A stretch of DNA of 19,111 nt from UBA11855 sp035297385 (lineage in GTDB: Archaea; Thermoproteota; Bathyarchaeia; Bathyarchaeales; Bathycorpusculaceae), in assembly GCA_035297385.1 (NCBI GenBank), contig DATGZD010000080.1, forward strand, positions 1 to 19,111. The letters are read 5' to 3'. The translations under genes and the position numbers were made by a program. The stretch's first letter is position 1. Each line of letters starts with the position of its first letter. Under the pieces are notes generated by a model, which worked only from the letters and a program-made list of their open reading frames with translations, did no database searches and was not told the DNA's origin. Positions 6,644 through 13,910 of the stretch are shown piece after piece.

Positions 6644-9139
6644 CTATCTTCTCCTAAGCACGAGGATTATTACTAATCCCACAACCACGATTGCAACGAT
6701 AATAGCGATAACACCCGCAATTATGGTCATCGTGGTATCAACTGGTGTCGGAATTTCAGGGTTGTTAGGTGTCTGAACTGCGGGGCCAACAGATATGCCT
6801 GTAGCAGCAGAGGAGCTACTATACGAGTCATCACCAGAGAACGAAGCCAAAATCGTATAAACGCCCTGTTTCGGTGGAGTCCATTCGCGGCTAAAAGTTC
6901 CGTAGAACCCATTAGTCATAGTAGTGCCAATATCAGTGGTTGAGCCATCTGGTCCTAAAGCCGTCAACGTCACCTGAACTCCAGTCACAGTAGTTGGGCA
7001 AGGTTTTTGCATGTGTAGGAATTCCATGTAGCTTGCCATTGATTCTTTAGAAATACAAGGTGTTCCAGGTTGGGCGGGTGATTGATCTAAGACCGTGCCT
7101 TGAATTAAGACCGTAGTTCCTGACGAAACGCTAGTTTGCGGTGCAGTCACAGTTATTTCACTTTTGCCTTTGCCAAATACGTACATGTAGCCATCGTATG
7201 AGCTAGAGGCGGTGAGGTACCCGTTAGATGTAGCGCCTGCAATCATGGGGTAAGTTATGTTCCATAGACCTTCACCTGTTGTTGCATTTATACAGTGGAA
7301 GTTCCAGCCTCTGGTTGCAGGTTGTGTGGGTGTATGTTCAGTGTTGTGTATGTAGAGTTTTCCGTCAGCAACTATGCCAGGACCTCTGAAAGAGTAGATT
7401 GATGAACCGTTCAAAGTGTATGGTGTCTCATAAGCAATAGCTGGGTTATAGTAGTTCCAAGCTATTTTGCCTGTGTTCCAATCGTATGCGTGAATTCCAT
7501 CATAGTGGAACGCATACAATAGACCGTAAGCTGATGCGGCATAGTATCCGTAGAAGCTGCCCCATGGGTAACTTGTCTGCTCGGTTGTCCATAATTGTTT
7601 TCCGGTGTTGAGGTCAAAGCATCTCCATCCTTTATTCTCTATAGCATAAGCGTATTTTCCGTAGTCTGCAACTGCAGCGCCAGCATTGAATGGTGTGTCT
7701 TCAGTCGTTATGTTCCACAGTATTTGTCCAGTTTTCAAACTGAGAGCAACAAAGTTGCCACCCTCTACCTGACCATATATGAACCTGTTCTGTTGAACTG
7801 CAATTCCAACATTGAAATCGAAAGCTAAATCAATGGTGCTTAATGGCCATGATACGTTGCTGATTATTCTCGATGTGAAGTTGTCGCTATTTCCTCGGGT
7901 TGTCCAGTTAATCAATCGGTACGTTGGATTAGCAGTTGTGCCTAGAGTTTGCAAAGTCAGTACGAATTCGTTGTTGTGGAAGTACCTGTAGTCAGCGCCA
8001 GCTAAACCTGTAACATTGGTCAGTACCGCTCCGGTGTAGGGGTTTATCGTTATTAGTCTTGAGCCTATGGACAGTAAATATGTTAGTACCGTAGCCGCTT
8101 CTCCTGCACCAGGGACTGCTGTGTCGGTTCCACGTATGTATGAGATCCGTTGAGGAGTTACGCCACCTTGGGCTATGGGTATCTCGTAGTAAATTTCCCC
8201 TGTCTGTAAATTGTAGCATTGTGCTACATTTCCAATGCCGGGTTTGTATTCAGTTTGGTAGCATCGTCCCATATAGATTACGCTGGGAGTTACTGGAGCG
8301 CCGAGCGTGCTGTATTGACCTGCTTCTCCGCCTATTATTCCCGAGAGGGCGCCTTGTCGTCGCCAAAGAATGTGTGCCGTGTTTGGCGCCGTAATGAAGG
8401 GACCGTAGTATCGTGCAGCGCGTCCTCTGCCGGCTCCGACTGCTCCTGGGTCATAGTAAGCCCATGGAAAATTGCCCGCAATTACGTACCATTCTCTATT
8501 TTCAGGTGATATTGGTCTTGTCCAATAATCAGTCGGGAGTGGGGAGTACCAGGATAGCACTGGTTCTTGTTGCACTGTTAAGGTCAATTCTTGTGTTGCC
8601 GCTGGTGCATAGTAATGTGACGTTAGATAGTTTGTTCCCGAAGTGTTCGTAACGAGAAAGCCATTCAGATAACGACCTGCAGGGAAATATTCACCTGGAA
8701 ATTCGAATTTAAGTTTCCATGTTCCTATTTGGTCAGCTGGGTATTCAAACCAAGCGGTTCCATCTGCAACATAGGAGTCCGCTGTTATGACATCCGTTGA
8801 GTTGTCTGGTTTCGTTATTGTTATCTTGAAATTCGCCAGAAATCGATCAGCTGCTGGTGGAGGTGTCGTCCAAACGTTGACCAAGAAGGTTTGGCCAATT
8901 CCAACAGGGTTTGGTGAAAAGCTAAGATATGGTACTGGATGAAAGGTGAAGTCAACGGTGGTTCCAGTGGGCACTGTCGTAGGACCTTTGTAACCTCCTC
9001 CGGCTACTCCACCATGTGGAGTGACATCTTCCTGAGCTATCGCTGATGACGCCAGCAGTGCTAACGAAGCCATTAACAATATGACAGTTGATGTGGTGGT
9101 TTTTTTTATTAGAGCTTTTCTTGAAAATTGCGTTCTTAT
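6644..9139 (-). CDS. Secreted PQQ-type beta-propeller protein with Ig-like domains and C-terminal membrane anchor; non-AUG start
   Basis: This is a large surface protein, 831 residues if translation starts at ATA (9137-9139). The first canonical codons are TTG 9077-9079 and ATG 9071-9073, which would leave only the hydrophobic core of the signal peptide. The frame is open upstream and adds a basic n-region (RTQFSRKALIKK) after an AAAGGAG ribosome site. Numbering from ATA: signal peptide 1-35; beta-sandwich domain about 60-190; propeller about 195-660 with PQQ-like repeats such as LKTGQILWN, LNTGKQLWT, WNTGKIAWN and ATTGEGLWN; Ig-like domain about 660-785, interrupted by a Met-rich insertion around 690-715 with Cys at both ends; Pro-rich linker; membrane helix about 803-828; RRR tail. 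The PQQ name describes the fold, and cofactor binding is not shown. Such proteins are common on uncultured archaea. The role (sugar binding, adhesion or a surface enzyme) is unknown. Confidence 0.88.
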   Translation of the reverse strand: MRTQFSRKALIKKTTTSTVILLMASLALLASSAIAQEDVTPHGGVAGGGYKGPTTVPTGTTVDFTFHPVPYLSFSPNPVGIGQTFLVNVWTTPPPAADRFLANFKITITKPDNSTDVITADSYVADGTAWFEYPADQIGTWKLKFEFPGEYFPAGRYLNGFLVTNTSGTNYLTSHYYAPAATQELTLTVQQEPVLSWYSPLPTDYWTRPISPENREWYVIAGNFPWAYYDPGAVGAGRGRAARYYGPFITAPNTAHILWRRQGALSGIIGGEAGQYSTLGAPVTPSVIYMGRCYQTEYKPGIGNVAQCYNLQTGEIYYEIPIAQGGVTPQRISYIRGTDTAVPGAGEAATVLTYLLSIGSRLITINPYTGAVLTNVTGLAGADYRYFHNNEFVLTLQTLGTTANPTYRLINWTTRGNSDNFTSRIISNVSWPLSTIDLAFDFNVGIAVQQNRFIYGQVEGGNFVALSLKTGQILWNITTEDTPFNAGAAVADYGKYAYAIENKGWRCFDLNTGKQLWTTEQTSYPWGSFYGYYAASAYGLLYAFHYDGIHAYDWNTGKIAWNYYNPAIAYETPYTLNGSSIYSFRGPGIVADGKLYIHNTEHTPTQPATRGWNFHCINATTGEGLWNITYPMIAGATSNGYLTASSSYDGYMYVFGKGKSEITVTAPQTSVSSGTTVLIQGTVLDQSPAQPGTPCISKESMASYMEFLHMQKPCPTTVTGVQVTLTALGPDGSTTDIGTTMTNGFYGTFSREWTPPKQGVYTILASFSGDDSYSSSSAATGISVGPAVQTPNNPEIPTPVDTTMTIIAGVIAIIVAIVVVGLVIILVLRRR

Positions 9140-9142
9140 CTT

Positions 9143-9202
9143 CTCCTTTCTGTTTATCGCAAAACTGGGAAAAAAGCTATGCGATAAATAATATATTATA
9201 TC
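9143..9202 (-). promoter_or_regulatory. Promoter and ribosome site of the propeller gene
   Basis: On the minus strand an AT-only TATA-like stretch, TATAATATATTATTTAT (about 9185-9202), lies about 30-40 bases before a Shine-Dalgarno sequence AAAGGAG (9143-9151 region). Together they place the transcript start near 9165 and initiation near 9139, not at the TTG/ATG around 9071-9079. This is the main evidence for the upstream non-AUG start. Confidence 0.5.
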
Positions 9203-9340
9203 GGAAGAATTTATAACTTACCTAACCAACTCTCAAATGTTCGTTTCATTTCAGAACGCAGAGTAGTAATCATATTTACTATCGTGTTTATTGTAGATGA
9301 TATCCTAAAAAGAAGTTAACTTTTGGCAACATTTTCTGTG

Positions 9341-9545
9341 CTATTTCTTCGTGTAAAGTACTATTCCAACTATATCAACGGCAATTATCACTGCAATAAC
9401 TCTATAAATGATTGTCATTGCTAGTCTGGTGCTATCTGTTCTGGAATTGTTATATCTGCAGGTGCAAGTCCTGCAACAACACCTGTTTCTGTCCATGAAC
9501 TACCATATGAACCGTCACCAGCATAGTTGCTGTAGGTGTAATATC
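9341..9545 (-). pseudogene. Relic of the C-terminal end of a second propeller-type surface protein
   Basis: On the minus strand two short open segments in different frames together resemble the tail of the adjacent propeller protein. Bases 9540-9424 read YTYSNYAGDGSYGSSW followed by TETGVVAGLAPADITIPEQ, ending in TAG at 9421-9423. Bases 9418-9341 read MTIIYRVIAVIIAVDIVG then IVLYTKK and a stop. The intact gene ends with FSGDDSYSSSSAATGISVG, a Pro-rich linker, MTIIAGVIAIIVAIVVVG and a basic tail. The order (Ig-like strand, linker, MTII-starting membrane helix, basic end) is the same. A TGA in frame just upstream (9543-9545), the internal TAG and the frame change show the copy is dead, and no propeller is left. 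I infer a tandem duplication followed by loss of most of the upstream copy. Confidence 0.65.
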
Positions 9546-9766
9546 ACTTTGCAGGAAGAATTGAATCAGGGAACAATAGTAAAATATATCTCCTTTTTCT
9601 TTTGTTTAGGACTAATCGTGCGCATTAAACATAGGGTACCCAGAAGACTTTTTACCGAAATATTCAGCGCGCGCTTCCAGATACTAAATAATGTGTGTAA
9701 GATTACTGCAACTTTATGTCAACCGCTTAACAGTTATATGTAAGGATTGTTTAGAGAGTCATAGGA
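9546..9766. other. Intergenic region between the propeller relic and the amidotransferase gene
   Basis: This holds AT-rich DNA, one exact copy of the palindrome AGCGCGCGCT (9666-9675) and the promoter of the gene to the right. The plus-strand ORF covering 9408-9743 is antisense to the relic and shows no protein-like features. Confidence 0.45.
9666..9675. repeat. GC palindrome AGCGCGCGCT, copy 1
   Basis: A perfect 10-bp palindrome of alternating C and G in AT-rich intergenic DNA. It recurs exactly at 15861-15870, with a near copy at 15524-15533. Function unknown; candidates are a protein-binding site or a modification site. Confidence 0.5.
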
Positions 9767-9767
9767 G
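9733..9767 (+). promoter_or_regulatory. TATA element and ribosome site of the class II amidotransferase gene
   Basis: A TTATATG element (about 9734-9740) lies roughly 27 bases before an AGGAG ribosome site (9763-9767). This suggests a very short leader. The ribosome site overlaps the GTG codon at 9767, so that GTG is an unlikely start. It could serve TTG at 9773 or TTG at 9779. Confidence 0.45.
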
Positions 9768-9778
9768 TGGCTTTGTTT

Positions 9779-10570
9779 TTGTGTGGAATATTTGGTTTTA
9801 TTCTGAAAAAACAATTACCTATAACAAAAGTTATGAGAGTTCTTGAAAAGCTTGAAGTCAGCAAGTATTCAAATGAGAACTTGCCCGTAGGTGGGTACGG
9901 GGCAGGTATTGCGGTTCTACTCGATGACGGTAATGTTTTTTCAGAGAAAGTTGGGAAAACAACAAATTCGCCTGTAGCTCAGTTAGCTGGTATCGTAAAG
10001 CCTAGACTCTCAGAAGCAAAAATTCTTGTTGGTCACGTGAGATATCCGAGTTTAGAATTTATGGATACCGTTCAGTTTAGGGAGGCAGCGCAGCCTTATG
10101 TTGAGAATTTTGAGCCTGAATTAACGCTTGTTTCAGCCCATAACGGTAGAATCGAGAATTATTCTGATATTAGAGATAAGTTGAGGGCACATGTTTTTGA
10201 GAGTGAAAAAATACGCCTAATTGATTCTGAGGTTATCCCACATTATTTTGGTGCACTTCTTGAGGAAACTGGAGATGGTGATCAAGCTGCTCATGCTTTA
10301 ATGGATTCTTTAAATGGTAAAACAGTTGGTTCAATTGCATTATTGCAGCTCGATGAAGAAAATCAAATTCTATATCTATTACACAAAGGTTGGAGCAGAG
10401 GCTTAACAGTCTGGACAAACGATAAGAATGAAGTAATCTTCTGCACTAGACCTGAACCCATAAAAGAAGAACTCAAAGAAGTATTAGATAAACGCAACTT
10501 CAAAGAAAAAGTAATGATTAAGCCAAAAGAAGAAGCAGAACTTAATTTATCTTTTCCAATTTCAAGTTAA
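9779..10570 (+). CDS. Stand-alone class II glutamine amidotransferase (Ntn-type glutaminase domain)
   Basis: Class II amidotransferase domains release ammonia from glutamine using an N-terminal cysteine, and normally pass it to an attached synthase. Here the glutaminase domain is alone (263 residues); there is no SIS/isomerase domain, so it is not GlmS, nor PurF. All active-site elements are present: CGIFGFI at the N-terminus, the Arg in GHVRYPS, the HNG motif in SAHNGRIENYSDIR and the Asp in IDSEV. A nucleophilic Cys must become residue 1, so I choose TTG at 9779-9781, which directly precedes the Cys codon (M-C-G-I-F-G). A GTG at 9767 would add four extra residues (MALF) that would block this. 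The partner that uses the ammonia is not in the window. The gene converges on the SRPBCC gene, with 16 bases between the stops. Confidence 0.88.
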   Translation: MCGIFGFILKKQLPITKVMRVLEKLEVSKYSNENLPVGGYGAGIAVLLDDGNVFSEKVGKTTNSPVAQLAGIVKPRLSEAKILVGHVRYPSLEFMDTVQFREAAQPYVENFEPELTLVSAHNGRIENYSDIRDKLRAHVFESEKIRLIDSEVIPHYFGALLEETGDGDQAAHALMDSLNGKTVGSIALLQLDEENQILYLLHKGWSRGLTVWTNDKNEVIFCTRPEPIKEELKEVLDKRNFKEKVMIKPKEEAELNLSFPISS

Positions 10571-10586
10571 GAATTAAACTGAATTC

Positions 10587-11018
10587 TCACGCTCGTCTTG
10601 TTGGTTTTGTTTTTCTCTTGTTTTTGAAGTATTCTTTCAATAAATCCCAATAATTATCAATCCAACCTTGCCTATATTCCTCAGCTTGTTCTGCAGGAAC
10701 CTTAGAATGAATCATTGTCAGTTCTGTGTCACCTTCGACATTACAAAATGTTAAGGTTAATTTTGATGGTGGATAACCCTTGGGCCATTCACTCGTGCTC
10801 CATTCTTGAACTATACGTTTTCCTTTTTCCAATTCAAGGTTTTTGCCCGTAATGTAACCATCCCAAGCTCTGATTTCAGCACCTACAATAGGCTTACCCA
10901 TAGCTTTAGCGCCCGTAAACGCTGAATGTTTTTTGGGATTGATAAAAGCATCGTAGACTTCTTCAGGAGATGCAGGAATAATGACTTTTTGAGTTATTGT
11001 GGTTGTTTTCAATTTCAT
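10587..11018 (-). CDS. SRPBCC (AHSA1/START-like) domain protein
   Basis: This is a 143-residue cytoplasmic protein of the SRPBCC superfamily, AHSA1-like branch, with a hydrophobic ligand-binding cavity; ligand unknown. Visible hallmarks are the N-terminal strand TTTITQKVIIPASPEEVYDAFINPKKHSAFTG, the central GYITGKNLELEKGKRIVQEW, the strand pair KLTLTFCNVEGDTELTMIHS and the long C-terminal helix with GWIDNYWDLLKEYF, followed by a basic tail. I choose the ATG at 11016-11018, because MKLKTTTITQ gives the normal SRPBCC N-terminus and an AAGTGAT-like ribosome site lies upstream. The ATG at 11051 would add eleven residues of no family character. It is a distant relative of the broken gene at 1-434. 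Whether it interacts with the convergent amidotransferase is unknown. Confidence 0.9.
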   Translation of the reverse strand: MKLKTTTITQKVIIPASPEEVYDAFINPKKHSAFTGAKAMGKPIVGAEIRAWDGYITGKNLELEKGKRIVQEWSTSEWPKGYPPSKLTLTFCNVEGDTELTMIHSKVPAEQAEEYRQGWIDNYWDLLKEYFKNKRKTKPTRRA

Positions 11019-11101
11019 GCTATATTCACTAATCACTTGGAATCGTATCATGTGCTATAATAGCTTAAGTTTCAGATAGTGGACAGATTAGCATTCGAAC
11101 T

Positions 11102-11179
11102 CGGAATCTACACTTAGGTATCCGGGAGAATGATTCCGCTTATGAGAGAGTAACAGCTCATTGAACATTCAATATAAAG
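11102..11179 (+). promoter_or_regulatory. Possible control region of the first histidine kinase
   Basis: An inverted repeat CGGAATC (11102-11108) and GATTCCG (11132-11138) lies about 40 bases upstream of a TATA-like AATATAAAG (11171-11179). The kinase ATG is 120 bases further on, so the leader would be long. The rest of the leader is AT-rich with small slipped GCAATAAGGC-type repeats. Evidence is weak. Confidence 0.25.
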
Positions 11180-11298
11180 TAAACAACAAAATAAGGATAA
11201 AATTTACCTCATTCTTGATTTCGAAAGATCAACCAAGCAATAAGGCAAAATATTAAAGGCAAATCGCAATAGGCAATAAGCAACAAGGTTTTGGTTCT

Positions 11299-13590
11299 AT
11301 GTCTTCCGGCATCAAAAGCAGAAAGAAGTCTATAGATGACGAGACGAACGCTAAGAACAAAGAGCATCTTGAGAATTCAATTAGTCATTTGGATACGTTC
11401 GAGGAACTTTTTCAGACAGTTCCGGTTGCTATCTGCGAGATAGATTTTGAAGGCCCATGTTTTGTGAACGTAAATGATGCAACGTGCAGTTTTTCTGGCT
11501 ACTCAAGAGATGAATTACTTTGCATGAACCCTTTTGCCCTGTTAACGCCCCCAAGTGCTGAGCGTTTTAAGGCACGAATAAGGGCATCGCTAGCTAGCGA
11601 AGAGATCAATGAGAACGTGGAGTACCAAGGTATAATGAAAGGGGGGCGAGTCATTGACTTTGTACTCAATGTGAAACCAATCTGGAGAAATGGTCGATTT
11701 AGAGGGGCACTTGTGGCTGGTTACGACATTACAGAACGGAAGAAGGCAGAGGAGGAACGTCGCAATCTGGAGACACTTCTGAGTGCGGTTACAAACGCCT
11801 CTTCTGATGCAATCTATGTAAAGGATCGATATAGTCGTTGGCTCTTTGCCAACCCCGCATTGGAGCGTATAGCAGGAAAATCTTCCTCTGGACTCTTGGG
11901 GAAGACTGACGCTGAGATTTATTCAAATACTGAGGTGGGAAGAATAATACTGGAACATGACCGCAGAGTCATGGATTCAGGTAAGGCAGAGACTTTTGAG
12001 GAGTTTGTGGATCTTGCAGATGGGCGGCATTTTTTCATATCTGTGAAGTCGCCTCGATTCGATGATAAGGGCAATGTCACGGGAATTGTTGGAATCTCTC
12101 ATGATATCACTAATCGGAAAAGGCGAGAAGAGCAGCTTCGGGAGAGCCAGCAAAAATACAAGGACTTGACGGAAACCACGGGTGATTTCGTTTGGGAAGT
12201 TGATTCGCAGGGCAGGTACACATATTGCAGCCCTCAAATAGAAAAGTTGTGGGGATTAAAGCCATCAGAGATGCTGGGAAGAACTCCTTTTGATTTGATG
12301 CCTACAGAAGAAGGAAAGAAGTTACTGCAAGCTTTTTTGGCATTGGGACAGTCTCCTAAACCGTTTAAAGGGTTAGATACAGCTTCCTACGACAGTAAGG
12401 GTTGCGTAGTCTTCCTTGAAATAAACGCGGTTCCATTTTTCAATGATGGAGGTAAACTGCTTGGTTTCCGAGGAATTTCTAGAGATGTCACTGAACGCAA
12501 GAAAGTGGAGGAAGCGCTTAAGGAAAGTGAGCAATTATACAAAACTATCTTTGATAACAGTGATGATGGTTTTGTTTTGGTTGAGCCAATATATGATGAA
12601 AACAACAATGCGTGTGACCTTCGCTTCTTACAGCTTAATCTTGCGTATGAAAGGCAAACAGGCACAAAAGCAGTTAAAGTCGAAGGTAAAAGAGCTAAAG
12701 ATATTGCCCCAAATCTTGAGCAGCAATGGATTTCATTATGTGGTGAAGTCGCTAAGACAGGAAAACTACTCCGCATTGAAGATTTTAATCAACGCACAAG
12801 CAAATGGTACGATGCACAGTATATCCCATTTGCTAAAGGTCGTGTTGGAATTCTTTTTAGAGATGTTACAGAGCATAAAAACTTAGAAAAGCAGCTGCAA
12901 GATAAAGAACGTCTGGCTGGTATAGGCGCAACGGCAGGTATGGTTGGTCATGATATCCGCAACCCTTTGCAGGCTATCATGAGTGATACTTACCTGCTTA
13001 GGAGTGAATTAACTTCGATGCCCGAATGCGAGACTAAAAAAGACGTAGCGGAAAGTCTTGATGGAATTGAAAATAGCGTAAATTACATAAACAAGATAGT
13101 TCAAGACCTTCAGGATTATGCTAGGCCTCTCACACCAATTCCAAAAGAGGCAGATCTCGAGAAAATATTTGAAGATGTCTTGGTTAAGAAGGCTATTCCA
13201 GAACGCGTTAAGGTTAACTGCAATATTAAGACAGAAGCGAAGAAGCTCACAATTGACCCAGACTTGCTCAAACGCGTTATGGCGAATTTAGTAAACAACG
13301 CAGTTGAAGCGATGCCTGAAGGCGGAAGACTCACGATCCATAGCTATAATGACGAAGAAGACACAATTGTCACAGTTCAAGACACAGGCCTTGGAATTCC
13401 TGATGAGGTCAAACCTAAACTTTTCACACCTCTGTTCACCACCAAATCTAAAGGTCAAGGTTTCGGCTTAGCCGTGGTGAAACGATTGACTGAGGCCTTG
13501 GGTGGAACAGTCACCTTCCAAAGCGAACAGGGCAAAGGCACAACGTTCATTGTCCGTTTACCCACCAACTCTAAAAAAAGCAAACATTAG
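11299..13590 (+). CDS. Soluble sensor histidine kinase with four PAS domains
   Basis: This 763-residue protein has no membrane segment, so it senses a cytoplasmic or diffusible signal. Four PAS units run in order, each closed by a PAC-like end: about 32-147 (GYDITERKK), 158-275 (SHDITNRKR), 285-402 (SRDVTERKK) and 410-530 (FRDVTEHKN). Next come the dimerisation/phosphoacceptor region with the H box AGMVGHDIRNPLQAI (His551) and the HATPase domain: N box NLVNNAVEAM (663-672), G1 box DTGLGIP (695-701), F-like segment LFTPLFTTKSKGQ, and G2 box GQGFGLAVVK (719-728). The ATP-binding residues appear intact. There is no receiver or output domain and no response regulator in the window, so it is an orphan kinase. 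Signal and target are unknown. Its catalytic half is closely related to that of the next kinase, pointing to duplication followed by change of the sensor half. Confidence 0.95.
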   Translation: MSSGIKSRKKSIDDETNAKNKEHLENSISHLDTFEELFQTVPVAICEIDFEGPCFVNVNDATCSFSGYSRDELLCMNPFALLTPPSAERFKARIRASLASEEINENVEYQGIMKGGRVIDFVLNVKPIWRNGRFRGALVAGYDITERKKAEEERRNLETLLSAVTNASSDAIYVKDRYSRWLFANPALERIAGKSSSGLLGKTDAEIYSNTEVGRIILEHDRRVMDSGKAETFEEFVDLADGRHFFISVKSPRFDDKGNVTGIVGISHDITNRKRREEQLRESQQKYKDLTETTGDFVWEVDSQGRYTYCSPQIEKLWGLKPSEMLGRTPFDLMPTEEGKKLLQAFLALGQSPKPFKGLDTASYDSKGCVVFLEINAVPFFNDGGKLLGFRGISRDVTERKKVEEALKESEQLYKTIFDNSDDGFVLVEPIYDENNNACDLRFLQLNLAYERQTGTKAVKVEGKRAKDIAPNLEQQWISLCGEVAKTGKLLRIEDFNQRTSKWYDAQYIPFAKGRVGILFRDVTEHKNLEKQLQDKERLAGIGATAGMVGHDIRNPLQAIMSDTYLLRSELTSMPECETKKDVAESLDGIENSVNYINKIVQDLQDYARPLTPIPKEADLEKIFEDVLVKKAIPERVKVNCNIKTEAKKLTIDPDLLKRVMANLVNNAVEAMPEGGRLTIHSYNDEEDTIVTVQDTGLGIPDEVKPKLFTPLFTTKSKGQGFGLAVVKRLTEALGGTVTFQSEQGKGTTFIVRLPTNSKKSKH

Positions 13591-13633
13591 CTACCTTAAA
13601 AATCGACAAACCATGATTTTCGGCGTATGCTGC

Positions 13634-13640
13634 TTTTTTT
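13634..13640 (+). terminator. Oligo-T terminator after the first histidine kinase
   Basis: Seven consecutive T residues lie about 45 bases after the kinase stop codon with no strong stem before them, matching an archaeal oligo-T terminator. It suggests the two kinases are transcribed separately. Confidence 0.4.
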
Positions 13641-13810
13641 GGGTAAGTTAAGGCTGCAAATTTGAGAACCCTATCAAACGAACGATCATACTATAACTAA
13701 AACAGGACTGATCGTAAGGCATTAACCGAGTTCATTAATAAACATCTCGAAATATGGCCTTAATGAAATCAGGCTGCGATTAAGAGATTCGGCTATAGCT
13801 CAGCAAAGTC

Positions 13811-13828
13811 GGTTCCTTGGTAGGAACC
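13811..13828. promoter_or_regulatory. Inverted repeat in the leader of the second histidine kinase
   Basis: GGTTCC, a six-base spacer, then GGAACC form a perfect 6-bp inverted repeat about 80 bases before the preferred GTG start. It could be an operator or an RNA hairpin. The rest of the 320-base gap (13591-13910) holds the oligo-T tract at 13634-13640 and otherwise nothing I can name. Confidence 0.3.
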
Positions 13829-13910
13829 AGATCGTTTGCTAACTATTATCTTTGCTACTCAACTTATTAAGAAACATCTTTCTAACATATTATCAATAGA
13901 GGTAACGGCA

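Noticed and set aside
9408..9743. Plus-strand ORF of 111 codons
   Set aside because: It is antisense to the decayed propeller tail on the minus strand, which explains its openness; the translation has no protein-like pattern.
11090..11140. tRNA-like sequence (T-loop-like GTTCGAAT on the minus strand)
   Set aside because: The flanking bases do not form a T-stem and no matching D-arm or acceptor stem can be drawn.
12443..12886. Second-frame ORF of 147 codons inside the first kinase
   Set aside because: Overlaps the PAS-coding frame, which has clear domain similarity; the alternative translation has none.
13791..13830. tRNA-like start GGCTATAGCTCAGC before the second kinase
   Set aside because: Resembles a tRNA D-arm start, but the anticodon arm, T-arm and acceptor stem are missing.
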